A stretch of DNA of 41,439 nucleotides. Source: UBA6016 sp964568395 (GTDB lineage: Bacteria; Campylobacterota; Campylobacteria; Campylobacterales; UBA6016). How positions within the stretch are numbered: the stretch's first letter is position 1; the number at the start of each line of letters is the position of its first letter. A program made the translations under genes and the position numbers. The stretch lies in assembly GCA_964568395.1 (NCBI GenBank), contig CAZMPN010000016.1:1-41439 (forward strand), read 5' to 3'. This document shows positions 1-7,633 of the stretch, in pieces. The notes beneath the pieces are model-generated. The model saw nothing but the letters and a program-made list of their open reading frames with translations. It made no database searches and was not told where the DNA came from.

Positions 1-211
1 ACTCTAGATGCGTGTGGGCGTTTATAAGAGAGGGCATAATAACCGAGTTTTTGCCGAGATACTCGTAGGCGGCATTCGGATATTTCGACTTCGCAAGCTC
101 ACGGTCAAAACTGATTTCTAAAATTTCGGAGTCGAAAATAACGGCGCCGTTTCTAATGATTTTGCGCTCGTCATCCATCGTGATAAGATAGTCGGCAGCC
201 AAAATATTCAT
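1..211 (-). CDS. mqnX: 6-aminodeoxyfutalosine deaminase, N-terminal part (amidohydrolase, cog0402)
   Basis: The first 70 codons of a gene that runs off the left edge. The product begins MNILAADYLITMDDE and reaches NAHTHLE, the HxH metal-binding motif after strand 1 of the amidohydrolase barrel. Start is the ATG at 209-211 with an AGGG Shine-Dalgarno just upstream. Cog0402 amidohydrolases of Campylobacterota (for example Nis0429 of Nitratiruptor) deaminate 6-aminodeoxyfutalosine in the futalosine route to menaquinone, the respiratory quinone of this group. The position next to aroQ matches Cj0067 of C. jejuni. Alternative: a related guanine/chlorohydrolase-like deaminase. The catalytic C-terminal part is outside the window, so the specific substrate is inferred from phylum and context. 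Confidence 0.75.
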   Translation of the reverse strand, partial: MNILAADYLITMDDERKIIRNGAVIFDSEILEISFDRELAKSKYPNAAYEYLGKNSVIMPSLINAHTHLE

Positions 212-316
212 CTAAATTTACCCTAAAGCTTATATTGACGCAATTTTAACTGATTTAGCGTTTAGAAATAATTAATTTTTACCGGGTCTGCGCTTTTGCT
301 AGTTTTCATCTGCAAT

Positions 317-325
317 TGCTATAAT
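317..325 (+). promoter_or_regulatory. Extended -10 promoter of the aroQ-flagellar operon
   Basis: The bases TGCTATAAT form a perfect extended -10 (TGn plus TATAAT) 33 bases before the aroQ start. There is no recognisable -35, but the upstream DNA carries T-rich patches, which is typical of Campylobacter sigma-70 promoters. It lies in the 147-base divergent region between mqnX and aroQ and is the only strong promoter I see before the run aroQ to fliY. Confidence 0.65.
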
Positions 326-358
326 TTGTAAATCGAAAAATTACGAAAAAGGGATTTA

Positions 359-841
359 ATGAAAGTAGTAGTCATACAAGGACCGAACATCAATCTTCTG
401 GGCCTTAGGGAGCCGCATATATACGGACCGATGAGGATGGAAGATATACACGAAAATATGAGAAACTTCGCATCCCAAAACAACATAGAGCTTGAATTCT
501 TCCAAAGCAACCTCGAAGGCGAGATAGTAGACAGAATCCAAGAGTGTATAGGCAACACCGACGCTATCGTAATCAACCCGGCGGCGTACACGCACACTTC
601 GATAGCGATCAGGGACGCCATTCTTGCTTGCGGCATTCCTACGATAGAGACGCACATATCAAACCCTGCAAGAAGGGAGGAGTTTAGACACACTTCAATG
701 GTGGCTCCTGCATGCCACGGCACCATATCCGGTTTTGGACCGTTCTCTTACCATCTTGCCCTGATAGCGGCGATCCAGATAGCAAACGAAGTAAAAGCCA
801 TACAAGAAGCTCAAGCGCAAGCAGCGACGCAACAGGCGTAA
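359..841 (+). CDS. aroQ: 3-dehydroquinate dehydratase, type II
   Basis: Type II dehydroquinase, the third step of the shikimate pathway to aromatic amino acids and folate; a cytoplasmic dodecamer in characterised relatives. Family motifs are all present: GPNINLLGLREP with IYG (catalytic Tyr loop) near residues 8-22, NPAAYTHTS near 78, and ETHISNP (catalytic His) near 100, followed by HGTISGFG. At 160 aa it is about 10-15 residues longer than usual because of an Ala/Gln-rich tail (AQAQAATQQA). The ATG has an AAGGG Shine-Dalgarno and a good -10 upstream. The stop overlaps the next gene (TAATG), so the two are translationally coupled. Same neighbourhood as Cj0066c. Confidence 0.97.
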   Translation: MKVVVIQGPNINLLGLREPHIYGPMRMEDIHENMRNFASQNNIELEFFQSNLEGEIVDRIQECIGNTDAIVINPAAYTHTSIAIRDAILACGIPTIETHISNPARREEFRHTSMVAPACHGTISGFGPFSYHLALIAAIQIANEVKAIQEAQAQAATQQA

Positions 842-1860
842 TGTTCTTTATCACGAAAGACGAATCGGAGATTTTTTACGAAATCTCCTATTCGAACGAC
901 AACGCCCTGCTCTTGACGGGCGAAAGCGAAAACTACCTTTTTACGGACGGCAGATATTTCGAAGAGGCGAAAGCGGCGGCAAAGAACTGCGAAGTCATAC
1001 TCTCAAGCTCGCTCTTCAAGACCGCCGCGAAAGTAGCCAGAAAAAATAAAATCGAAAAGATATGCTTTGACCCTCAAAATACGCCGCATGCGGATTTTTT
1101 GGAGCTAAAGAAGCTATCCGGCTCGTATCTTCTCGCAAAAAGAGGAGCGCTTTCCAAAAAAAGAGCAATAAAAAGGGACGACGAACTCCAGAGAATAAGA
1201 GAAGCGGTTAAGCTCGGGGCGGACGGCTTTGAGGCTTTTGCCAAAAAAATATCTTCCGAAAAGAGCGGGCAAAACGAATACTCCCTCGCATACAGCGCAA
1301 AAGAGTGCTTGACAAGCAAAGGGCAGCTAGACGTCAGCTTCGAGCCGATAACGGCGATAGACGAAAACGCGGCAAACCCGCACGCGAGAGCAACCGCCAA
1401 GACCCTGCAAGAAGGCTCACTGCTGCTTTTTGACGGCGGCGTAAAGTTTGAGAGGTACTGCTCCGACAGAACCAGGACCGCTTGCTTCAAAGACGGCTTC
1501 AGCTTTGAAAAAAAACAGTATTTTAAAGACCAAAAACTACAGCATATATACGACACGGTTTTGGCGGCGCAGGAGGCGGCCATATCGGCGGCAAGACCCG
1601 GCATGAAGGCAAAAGAGCTGGACAAAATAGCAAGAGAGGTAATCGAAGACGCCGGATACGGCGAATATTTCGTCCATTCACTGGGGCACGGCGTAGGGCT
1701 GGATATACACGAATACCCCTATATCAACAAAAAATCTGAAGAGATTTTGACCGAGAACATGGTATTTACAATCGAACCAGGCATCTACATACCCGGATAC
1801 TACGGCGTGCGCATAGAAGACATGGTAGTTTTGACCGCTAGCGGCGCGGAGGTACTCTGA
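841..1860 (+). CDS. M24 family metallopeptidase (Xaa-Pro dipeptidase/aminopeptidase type)
   Basis: A 339-aa cytoplasmic M24 'pita-bread' peptidase predicted to cleave X-Pro bonds. An N-terminal creatinase-like domain (residues 1-105) precedes the catalytic domain with the full set of metal ligands: D198 (LLFDGG), D209 (CSDRTRT), H283 (LGHGVGLDIHE), E312 (IEPGIY) and E326 (RIEDMV). I chose the ATG at 841, which overlaps the aroQ stop (TAATG). The frame is open further upstream to 712, but that stretch lies inside aroQ and has no similarity to the family. The gene ends in TGA at 1858-1860, directly abutting folK. Whether it prefers dipeptides (PepQ) or longer peptides (PepP) cannot be told. Confidence 0.93.
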   Translation: MFFITKDESEIFYEISYSNDNALLLTGESENYLFTDGRYFEEAKAAAKNCEVILSSSLFKTAAKVARKNKIEKICFDPQNTPHADFLELKKLSGSYLLAKRGALSKKRAIKRDDELQRIREAVKLGADGFEAFAKKISSEKSGQNEYSLAYSAKECLTSKGQLDVSFEPITAIDENAANPHARATAKTLQEGSLLLFDGGVKFERYCSDRTRTACFKDGFSFEKKQYFKDQKLQHIYDTVLAAQEAAISAARPGMKAKELDKIAREVIEDAGYGEYFVHSLGHGVGLDIHEYPYINKKSEEILTENMVFTIEPGIYIPGYYGVRIEDMVVLTASGAEVL

Positions 1861-2381
1861 TTTTTACGAGGCTAGGATATAAAAAAACCGAAATCGCCAA
1901 AGGGCACACGGTCATAGAGACGCCGTTGTTTCCAAAAAACGGCCCGATTGGAAAAAAAAGAAGACACACCGTGCTTCTGGGCGTTGGCTCAAATATCAAC
2001 AAGCCTATGCGAACAATAAAAAGGCTATACTTTTTTCTGAAAAAAGAGCATACGGTTGATATTTTGCACACTTCGCATATAGTGCAAAACCCGCCGTTTG
2101 GGTATACTAGCCAACCTGATTTTTTTAATGCCGTCATTGCCGTAGACACCGATTTGCCACCTTTTGGCCTACTAAAAAAGATTCTATGGATAGAAAAAAG
2201 GTTCGGGCGTAGGCGCAGTTTCAAGAACGCACCGAGAACTCTGGACCTTGACATAATTTTTTTTGAAAACTTGGTAATGTATAATAAAAAACTAACATTG
2301 CCGCACCCTGAGTACAAGAACAGAGCAAGCGTACTATTACCTATGACATATAAAAGAAGTAAGCTAAAATGGAAAAAATGA
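1860..2381 (+). CDS. folK: 2-amino-4-hydroxy-6-hydroxymethyldihydropteridine pyrophosphokinase
   Basis: HPPK transfers pyrophosphate from ATP to 6-hydroxymethyl-dihydropterin in folate synthesis. Visible motifs: LLGVGSN at the start of the core, FGYTSQPDFFNAV, RTLDLDI (Mg/ATP site) and LPHP. The first conventional start is TTG at 1926 (MFPKNG), but the frame is open back to 1842. Campylobacterota FolK proteins, as I remember them, carry an N-terminal extension ending in a FFP-like motif. An ATT at 1860 fits better: it overlaps the previous stop as TGATT and has a perfect GGAGG at 1848-1852, seven bases upstream. I list the 173-aa form and regard the start as uncertain. The gene is A-rich, including an A8 run near 1952. 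Confidence 0.88.
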   Translation: MFTRLGYKKTEIAKGHTVIETPLFPKNGPIGKKRRHTVLLGVGSNINKPMRTIKRLYFFLKKEHTVDILHTSHIVQNPPFGYTSQPDFFNAVIAVDTDLPPFGLLKKILWIEKRFGRRRSFKNAPRTLDLDIIFFENLVMYNKKLTLPHPEYKNRASVLLPMTYKRSKLKWKK

Positions 2382-3685
2382 AACTCTTAAGCTTTCAAGC
2401 CGAAACCCCTGCCCTGGCGCTCAAAAAGGCACAGGAGAGATGCGGGGAGGACGCGCTGGTCATCAACACGAAGCTAATCCAACAAAAGACGCTTACATCT
2501 CCCGCCCTATACGAAGTAATAGTAGCCATAGAAAACGAGCCTAAACAGCCCGCCGCCCAGCCAAAAACCCAGCCAAAACCTATTTTGGACACGATAGATA
2601 CGCCAAAAGAGGATGTAGTATTCTCGATTTCGGCCGTCGCAAAACAGATGAACGAAATAGAAAAGCTATCGGAAGCCGCAAAAAACATATCCGCCCCGAT
2701 AAAAAAAGAACAGAGGCCGGAAGTGGGCGAGCTTCAGCCAAAACACGTAGACTTCGAAGAGATAAAAACGATCAAAACGGAGATCTCGAAGCTGGTAGAC
2801 AATGTCAAGCTGATACAAAACATGGTCTGGGATACTACCGAAGTTATGAGGGACGGCCTAGTGATACCGCCGGAGTTTGCGGAGATATACAAAATCTCAA
2901 GAGATAGCGGTATGTCCGATGAGCATCTGTTTGAGATCATGAAGCTGACATTAGAGCATATGCAGCCGAAAATGCGGGAAAACTCGGCGACCGTTAGACG
3001 CTATTTCAACGTACTGTTACGCAAACTTTTGCCTATCCGCCATGAAATAAAGGCAAATAGCGCAAGCAAGAAGATAATAATGCTGGTAGGCCCTACGGGC
3101 GTCGGAAAGACTACTACGCTCGCCAAGCTTGCCGCCAGATACGCGTTCAAACAGGACGTAAAATACAAAGTCGGCATCATCACCTTAGACACCTATAGAA
3201 TAGGCGCCGTAGAGCAGCTAATGCAGTATGCGAAGATGATGAAGCTCTCCATCGAAGCCGTCGTCGACCCGGCCGAGTTCAAAACGGCCCTCTCGTCGCT
3301 TAGAGGGTGCGACTACATACTCATAGACACGGTCGGAAGCTCGCACTACGACAAGAAGAAGATAAACAAGCTGTCAAACTTCATAAAAGCAGAGAGTTCG
3401 TTAAGTATAGACATATCGCTTGTGCTATCGGCAAACACGAAATACGAGGATCTAAAAGAGATATACAACAATTTCTCGTCCGAGCTGGATATCGATACGC
3501 TGATAGTTACGAAGATAGACGAAACGAAATGTTTTGGGAATATGTTCAGCCTTCTTTACGACATCAAAAAACCGGTCAGCTACTTCTCCACCGGACAAGA
3601 GGTGCCGGAAGACCTAATAGTCGCATCATCCGAATTTTTCGTCGACTGCCTGCTAGACGGCTATAGGACCAGACATGCAAAATAA
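2369..3685 (+). CDS. flhF: Flagellar biosynthesis GTPase FlhF (SRP family)
   Basis: Signal-recognition-particle-type GTPase that sets the place and number of polar flagella and is needed for sigma-54 flagellar genes in Campylobacter. Order: variable N-terminal region (about 1-170) containing KLLSFQAETPALAL, a helical N domain, then the G domain with P-loop GPTGVGKTTT (near 240), TLDTYRIGAVEQL, DTVGSSHYD as G3 (the usual form is DTAGRS), TKIDET as G4 and FSTGQEVPEDL as G5. Start: ATG 2369 or ATG 2378; the latter overlaps the folK stop as ATGA and gives MKLLSFQ, typical of the family. The end overlaps flhG by 11 bases. 438 aa is a normal length. Confidence 0.96.
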   Translation: MEKMKLLSFQAETPALALKKAQERCGEDALVINTKLIQQKTLTSPALYEVIVAIENEPKQPAAQPKTQPKPILDTIDTPKEDVVFSISAVAKQMNEIEKLSEAAKNISAPIKKEQRPEVGELQPKHVDFEEIKTIKTEISKLVDNVKLIQNMVWDTTEVMRDGLVIPPEFAEIYKISRDSGMSDEHLFEIMKLTLEHMQPKMRENSATVRRYFNVLLRKLLPIRHEIKANSASKKIIMLVGPTGVGKTTTLAKLAARYAFKQDVKYKVGIITLDTYRIGAVEQLMQYAKMMKLSIEAVVDPAEFKTALSSLRGCDYILIDTVGSSHYDKKKINKLSNFIKAESSLSIDISLVLSANTKYEDLKEIYNNFSSELDIDTLIVTKIDETKCFGNMFSLLYDIKKPVSYFSTGQEVPEDLIVASSEFFVDCLLDGYRTRHAK

Positions 3686-4568
3686 AATAAACATAGAAAA
3701 TACGCAGGCGAAAAAGCTGCAAGAACTTGTAGGTAAAAAAGCGCCCACGAAAAACTGCAACACCAAGTTTATTACGATAACCAGCGGGAAAGGCGGCGTC
3801 GGCAAAAGCACGATGAGCGCCAATATGTCGTACGTGCTTTCCAGAATGGGCTTTAAAGTGGGACTATTCGACGCGGATATCGGGCTTGCAAACCTAGACG
3901 TTCTTTTAAACGTAAAAAGCCAGAAAAACATACTACACGTCCTAAAGGGCGAGGCCACGCTATCGGAGACGATTATAAAAATAGACGAAAACCTCACGCT
4001 GATTCCTGGAGAGAGCGGCAACGAAATACTAAAATACAGCACCGACGAAGTGCTTGATAAGTTCATCGAGGACAGTACGGAGCTGGAGGAGTTCGATTTT
4101 GTCATCATAGACACCGGCGCAGGAATAGGCGATACGGTGCAAAAATTCGTAAACGCCTCGGATATGACCATAGTGATCACGACTCCGGACCCGACGGCGA
4201 TTACCGACGCATACGCGATGGTAAAAGTAATAAGCGCAAAAAAAGAGAAGGTGCTTATGATATTCAACCAGGTTTCAAGCGAAAAAGAGGCCAACCTGAA
4301 CTTCGAAAAGATAGAGAAGGTTGCAAAAAGCAAACTTAGAAAAGATTTTTCGTTGGAGCTTATAGGGCATATCACGAAAGACTCGGATGTGCAAAAAAGC
4401 GTAAAAGGCAGATTTTTGTTTACGAAAAACTACCCTCATGCAAAATGCACATCGGAGATAGAGAAGATAAGCGAACGCCTAGCGGAAAAGATGGAACGAA
4501 AAATGCTTGACCCGAACAGAGAGAGCGGGCTGTCAGGCTTCTTTAAACGTTTGATCAAACAGTTTTAA
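3675..4568 (+). CDS. flhG: MinD-like ATPase FlhG (YlxH/FleN), flagellar number regulator
   Basis: ParA/MinD-family ATPase that partners FlhF; in C. jejuni it controls flagellar number and also division-site placement. The deviant Walker A motif GKGGVGKSTMSANM is near residue 38. DADIGLANLDVLL and DFVIIDTGAGI follow in family order. The C-terminal region contains the basic/hydrophobic stretch GFFKRLIKQF, probably the amphipathic membrane-targeting helix of MinD-type proteins. The gene starts inside the last codons of flhF, so expression is coupled and stoichiometric. Length 297 aa is normal. Confidence 0.96.
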   Translation: MQNKINIENTQAKKLQELVGKKAPTKNCNTKFITITSGKGGVGKSTMSANMSYVLSRMGFKVGLFDADIGLANLDVLLNVKSQKNILHVLKGEATLSETIIKIDENLTLIPGESGNEILKYSTDEVLDKFIEDSTELEEFDFVIIDTGAGIGDTVQKFVNASDMTIVITTPDPTAITDAYAMVKVISAKKEKVLMIFNQVSSEKEANLNFEKIEKVAKSKLRKDFSLELIGHITKDSDVQKSVKGRFLFTKNYPHAKCTSEIEKISERLAEKMERKMLDPNRESGLSGFFKRLIKQF

Positions 4569-4597
4569 CCCGCAAAAACCACAAAAGCCGGAAGCAT

Positions 4598-4969
4598 ATG
4601 GTAAGCGTAAATAATTTTATATCTTTTTTGACGCTCAACGGTTTTTTCATAGGGCTAGTATTCGCCGTATTAAAACTAACGGATCCGTTATATATAGTGT
4701 TCGCCGTAGTGCTTATCACGGCGCTGTTTTATATGATGTCGATTGCCGCGGCGTCGTTTTTTATAAAAAATATAGAGTTTAAACCTCGATATAGAATAAA
4801 AAAAGAAAAATACGAAACGGCGATAGACACTGCTATAATAGAGCTTGAAAAAAGAGAGAGACTCATAAAGGACATGTATGAGTTTATCAAAGAGCTTGAA
4901 GACGAAGAGTATGAAGACATGAGGCGAGACACGGCAAACGCCATACAAGCCGCCAAAAGGCGTTTTTGA
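4598..4969 (+). CDS. Small membrane protein between flhG and fliA (Cj0062c-like)
   Basis: Function unknown. The 123-aa product has two predicted membrane helices (about residues 7-25 and 30-53), then a basic patch (RYRIKKEKY) and a charged, probably coiled-coil cytoplasmic tail with ELEKRERLIKDMYEFIKELEDEEYEDMRR. The gene sits 29 bases after flhG and its TGA overlaps the fliA start (TGATG), so it is embedded in the flagellar regulatory operon. The same place in C. jejuni is held by Cj0062c, annotated as an integral membrane protein. Its conserved place suggests a role in flagellar placement or sigma-28 control, but that is only inference. Confidence 0.85.
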   Translation: MVSVNNFISFLTLNGFFIGLVFAVLKLTDPLYIVFAVVLITALFYMMSIAAASFFIKNIEFKPRYRIKKEKYETAIDTAIIELEKRERLIKDMYEFIKELEDEEYEDMRRDTANAIQAAKRRF

Positions 4970-5667
4970 TGGCACAGAAAAGAGGCGTTGACAGCTACGG
5001 CGAGAACATGAAATTTACGCAAGACGATCTTGCCGTCAAATTTCTGCCGGCAGTGAAAGCGCTCGCCTTCAAGCTAAAAGAGAGGCTCCCTTCCAGCGTA
5101 GAAGTGGCCGACCTTATATCGATCGGAACGGAGGAGCTCGTAAAGCTCGCCAGAAAATACGACGAGACACAAAACGACTCTTTTTGGGGATATGCTAGAA
5201 AACGCGTTTACGGCGCAATGCTGGATTATCTTAGGAGTCTGGACACAGTAAGCAGGGCCGATAGGAAACTTATAAAAGAGGTCGATAGGGTCGTCTCGAA
5301 ACAGTTTGGAGAAACCGGCGAAGAGCCTAGCGACGAGTTTATATCAAAAGAGCTCGGCGTAGAACTCTCAAAGGTAAGGGAGGCTAGAAGCTCCATAGGC
5401 GTCTTCAACGTAATGCCTCTTGGCGAACAGCTCCAAGTCTATAAAGACTCTGATACGCTGGAGGGGCTAGAGGGCGAAGAGCTAATGAAAAGAGTAAAGA
5501 TGGCGCTCGAGTGTTTTCCGCAGAGGGAGCAGACGGTCATACAGCTTTATTATTTTGAGGAGCTCAAACTTGAGGAGATAAGCGAGATTCTTGGAATTAC
5601 GACATCCAGAATATCGCAAATCCACAGACATGTTTTGACAAAAATCAGAGAGGCGTTAGGAAACTAA
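4969..5667 (+). CDS. fliA: RNA polymerase sigma-28 factor FliA
   Basis: Sigma factor for late flagellar genes (flagellin and others). Region 2 (near residues 40-95) contains LISIGTEELVKLARKYD and FWGYARKRVYGAMLDYLRSLD, region 3 follows, and region 4 has FPQREQTVIQLYYFEELKLEEISEILGITTSRISQIH, the -35-binding helix-turn-helix. I chose the ATG at 4969, which overlaps the preceding stop; a TTG just before it adds one residue only. 232 aa is a typical FliA length. It is located between flhG and fliM as in Cj0061c. Its anti-sigma factor FlgM is not in the window. Confidence 0.97.
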   Translation: MAQKRGVDSYGENMKFTQDDLAVKFLPAVKALAFKLKERLPSSVEVADLISIGTEELVKLARKYDETQNDSFWGYARKRVYGAMLDYLRSLDTVSRADRKLIKEVDRVVSKQFGETGEEPSDEFISKELGVELSKVREARSSIGVFNVMPLGEQLQVYKDSDTLEGLEGEELMKRVKMALECFPQREQTVIQLYYFEELKLEEISEILGITTSRISQIHRHVLTKIREALGN

Positions 5668-5668
5668 A

Positions 5669-6739
5669 ATGGCAGATATTCTAAGTCAAGAAGAGATTGA
5701 CGCCCTCCTGGAGGTCGTCGACGACGATACCGATGTCGATACGCTTACGACCGCCAAAGAGATACTAGACCAAAAGCACATAACCCTTTACGACTTCAAA
5801 CGTCCAAACAGGGTCTCAAAAGAGCAGCTGCGCGCCTTTAGAGGTATCCACGACAAGATGGTGCGCTCCATGTCTAGCCAGATAAGCTCCGTTATGCGTT
5901 CCATCGTGGAGATACAGCTGCATTCGATAGACCAGATGACGTACGGCGAATTTTTGATGAGCCTTCCGTCCCCTACGAGCTTCAACGTCTTTTCGATGAA
6001 ACCGCTGGAAGGCAACGGCGTACTCGAGCTGAATCCATCTATCGCATTCCCGATGATCGATAGGCTGCTCGGCGGCGGCGGCGAAGGATACGAGGCCAAC
6101 AGAGACTTTACCGACATAGAGCTAAACCTGCTCGATACGATGCTGCGCGTCATCATGCAAAACCTAAAAGAGGCGTGGTCGTCAATCTCGGATATGTATC
6201 CCGTCGTCGAAGCAAAAGAGTCAAGTCCGAACGTCGTTCAGATCGTCGCCCAAAACGAAATCGTAATAATGGTCGTAATGGAGCTTATCATAGGCCATAC
6301 GAGCGGCATGATGAACATCTGCTATCCGGTCATCAGCCTAGAGCCGCTTCTGCCGAAGCTTGCAAACAGAGATATTATGCTCTCAGAGACATCATCCAGA
6401 AAAAGTAGAAATAGGGAGCTTAGAGCCCTTCTTGGCGGCGCCAAAGTCGAGATGGAAGCGGTGCTGGGAACGACGGAACTAAATCTGAAAACGGTTATGG
6501 ATATAGGCGTAGGTGATATAATAAGGCTAGACCAACCGGCGAACGACATGGCCACCCTAACGGTAAACGGCAAACCGAAATTCGAAGCGGAATTCGGCGT
6601 ACAGAGATTTAGAAAAACGGTCAAAGTGCAAGAGATAATCAGAACGGAGCACGACGACGTCAAAGATATGCTACAAAGCCTTGAAAACGAAAGGGCAAAA
6701 CGTCTAGCGCAATTTAAAGAAGAGGCTGCAAATGGATAA
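5669..6739 (+). CDS. fliM: Flagellar motor switch protein FliM
   Basis: C-ring component that binds phosphorylated CheY and sets rotation direction. The N-terminal peptide LSQEEIDALLEVV is the conserved CheY-binding segment. The middle CheC-like domain spans about 45-240, including the torque/FliG-binding GGGGEGYE region (near 130-138), and the C-terminal SpoA (FliN-like) domain contains VGDIIRLDQPANDMATLTVNGKPKFEAEFG in two overlapping pieces. The start follows fliA by one base with AGGA upstream. The end overlaps fliY. 356 aa is normal. Works with FliY (next gene) and FliN (25833). Confidence 0.97.
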   Translation: MADILSQEEIDALLEVVDDDTDVDTLTTAKEILDQKHITLYDFKRPNRVSKEQLRAFRGIHDKMVRSMSSQISSVMRSIVEIQLHSIDQMTYGEFLMSLPSPTSFNVFSMKPLEGNGVLELNPSIAFPMIDRLLGGGGEGYEANRDFTDIELNLLDTMLRVIMQNLKEAWSSISDMYPVVEAKESSPNVVQIVAQNEIVIMVVMELIIGHTSGMMNICYPVISLEPLLPKLANRDIMLSETSSRKSRNRELRALLGGAKVEMEAVLGTTELNLKTVMDIGVGDIIRLDQPANDMATLTVNGKPKFEAEFGVQRFRKTVKVQEIIRTEHDDVKDMLQSLENERAKRLAQFKEEAANG

Positions 6740-7586
6740 TTTCTTAGAACTTCTCGAAAAAGAGATAGTAGCGACAATAGAAGGGCTTATCGGCAAAAAA
6801 CCGGAAGTTAGCATCAAAAGCAAAGAGGCTCTAACCGAGTTTTCCAATATTATCGCTCCTCTCGTAGTGGCAGATGTAAGCGTAAGCGGCGACGCAAGCG
6901 CAAAGCTAAAGGTAATGCTCTCCCCGAAGCTTGCCACTGCGCTCTCCGATATGATTCTGGGCGGAGAAGGCACCAGCAAGGACGAAGCGGACGCCGACGA
7001 CCTAGACGCGAACAAAGAGATAATATCCAATATACTAGGCACGCTATCAACGTCGCTCGGCGCCCAAAAAACCCTTCCGAAACTTGGCTTTAGTATCGAC
7101 AACATAGTCTTTATAGCTCCAGGCGGCGATATAGACATATCAGATTTCTCTAAACTCATAGTCTTCAACTTCGGCGTAGGCGAAATCAAAGACGTTATTA
7201 TGTTCGCCATGGATAGAGCGCTTGAAGATTCATTAGACAAAAAAGAGCCAGTCCAGACGTTTGAGGCGGCCGTAGAACAAAAGATAATCGCTCCGGAGAA
7301 AGTGCCGCTAAGCTCGGAAGAGATGAAGAATATCGGCCTTCTTATGGACGTCAAGCTGCCTGTGAAGGTAAGAATAGGCAGCAAGAAGATGCTTCTTAGG
7401 GACGTCATCAATATGGATATAGGCTCGGTAGTGGAACTAAACCAGCTAGCCAACGAACCGCTCGACATACTGGTGGATAACAAAAAAATAGCGGAAGGCG
7501 AAGTCGTAATCGTAGACGGCAACTTCGGCGTACAGATAACGTCCATCGGCACAAAGAAAGAGAGACTCGAACAGCTAAAAGGCTAA
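6732..7586 (+). CDS. fliY: Flagellar motor switch protein FliY
   Basis: Third C-ring protein of Campylobacterota. Residues 1-190 form a CheC/CheX-like region beginning MDNFLELLEKEIVATIEGL. The C-terminal domain (about 205-284) is a SpoA/FliN fold with VKVRIGSKKMLLRDVINMDIGSVVELNQ and DILVDNKKIAEGEVV. I do not see an obvious pair of active CheC phosphatase motifs (D-x3-E-x2-N), so CheY-P phosphatase activity is doubtful. The ATG overlaps fliM by 8 bases with GAGG just upstream. A separate fliN lies at 25833, so this genome encodes FliM, FliY and FliN together, as in C. jejuni and H. pylori. Confidence 0.93.
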   Translation: MDNFLELLEKEIVATIEGLIGKKPEVSIKSKEALTEFSNIIAPLVVADVSVSGDASAKLKVMLSPKLATALSDMILGGEGTSKDEADADDLDANKEIISNILGTLSTSLGAQKTLPKLGFSIDNIVFIAPGGDIDISDFSKLIVFNFGVGEIKDVIMFAMDRALEDSLDKKEPVQTFEAAVEQKIIAPEKVPLSSEEMKNIGLLMDVKLPVKVRIGSKKMLLRDVINMDIGSVVELNQLANEPLDILVDNKKIAEGEVVIVDGNFGVQITSIGTKKERLEQLKG

Positions 7587-7617
7587 AAAAGCTAAAATCT
7601 CATCCTAATTTTTAGCC
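7581..7617 (+). terminator. Possible weak terminator after fliY
   Basis: The inverted repeat GGCTAAAAA (7581-7589) and TTTTTAGCC (7609-7617) forms a nine-pair stem with a 19-base loop in the 47-base gap between fliY and hemN. A second, imperfect pairing starts at 7591. The stem is AT-rich and there is no downstream U-run, so it may only attenuate or may be a processing site. Confidence 0.3.
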
Positions 7618-7633
7618 GGATAAGAAGCCTTTT

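Noticed and set aside
712..840. Upstream extension of the M24 peptidase start to 712
   Set aside because: It lies in another frame inside aroQ and does not resemble the family; the ATG at 841 overlaps the aroQ stop in the normal operon style.
1074..1625. 183-aa - strand ORF opposite the M24 peptidase
   Set aside because: Ser/Ala/Leu-rich antisense shadow typical of this codon usage.
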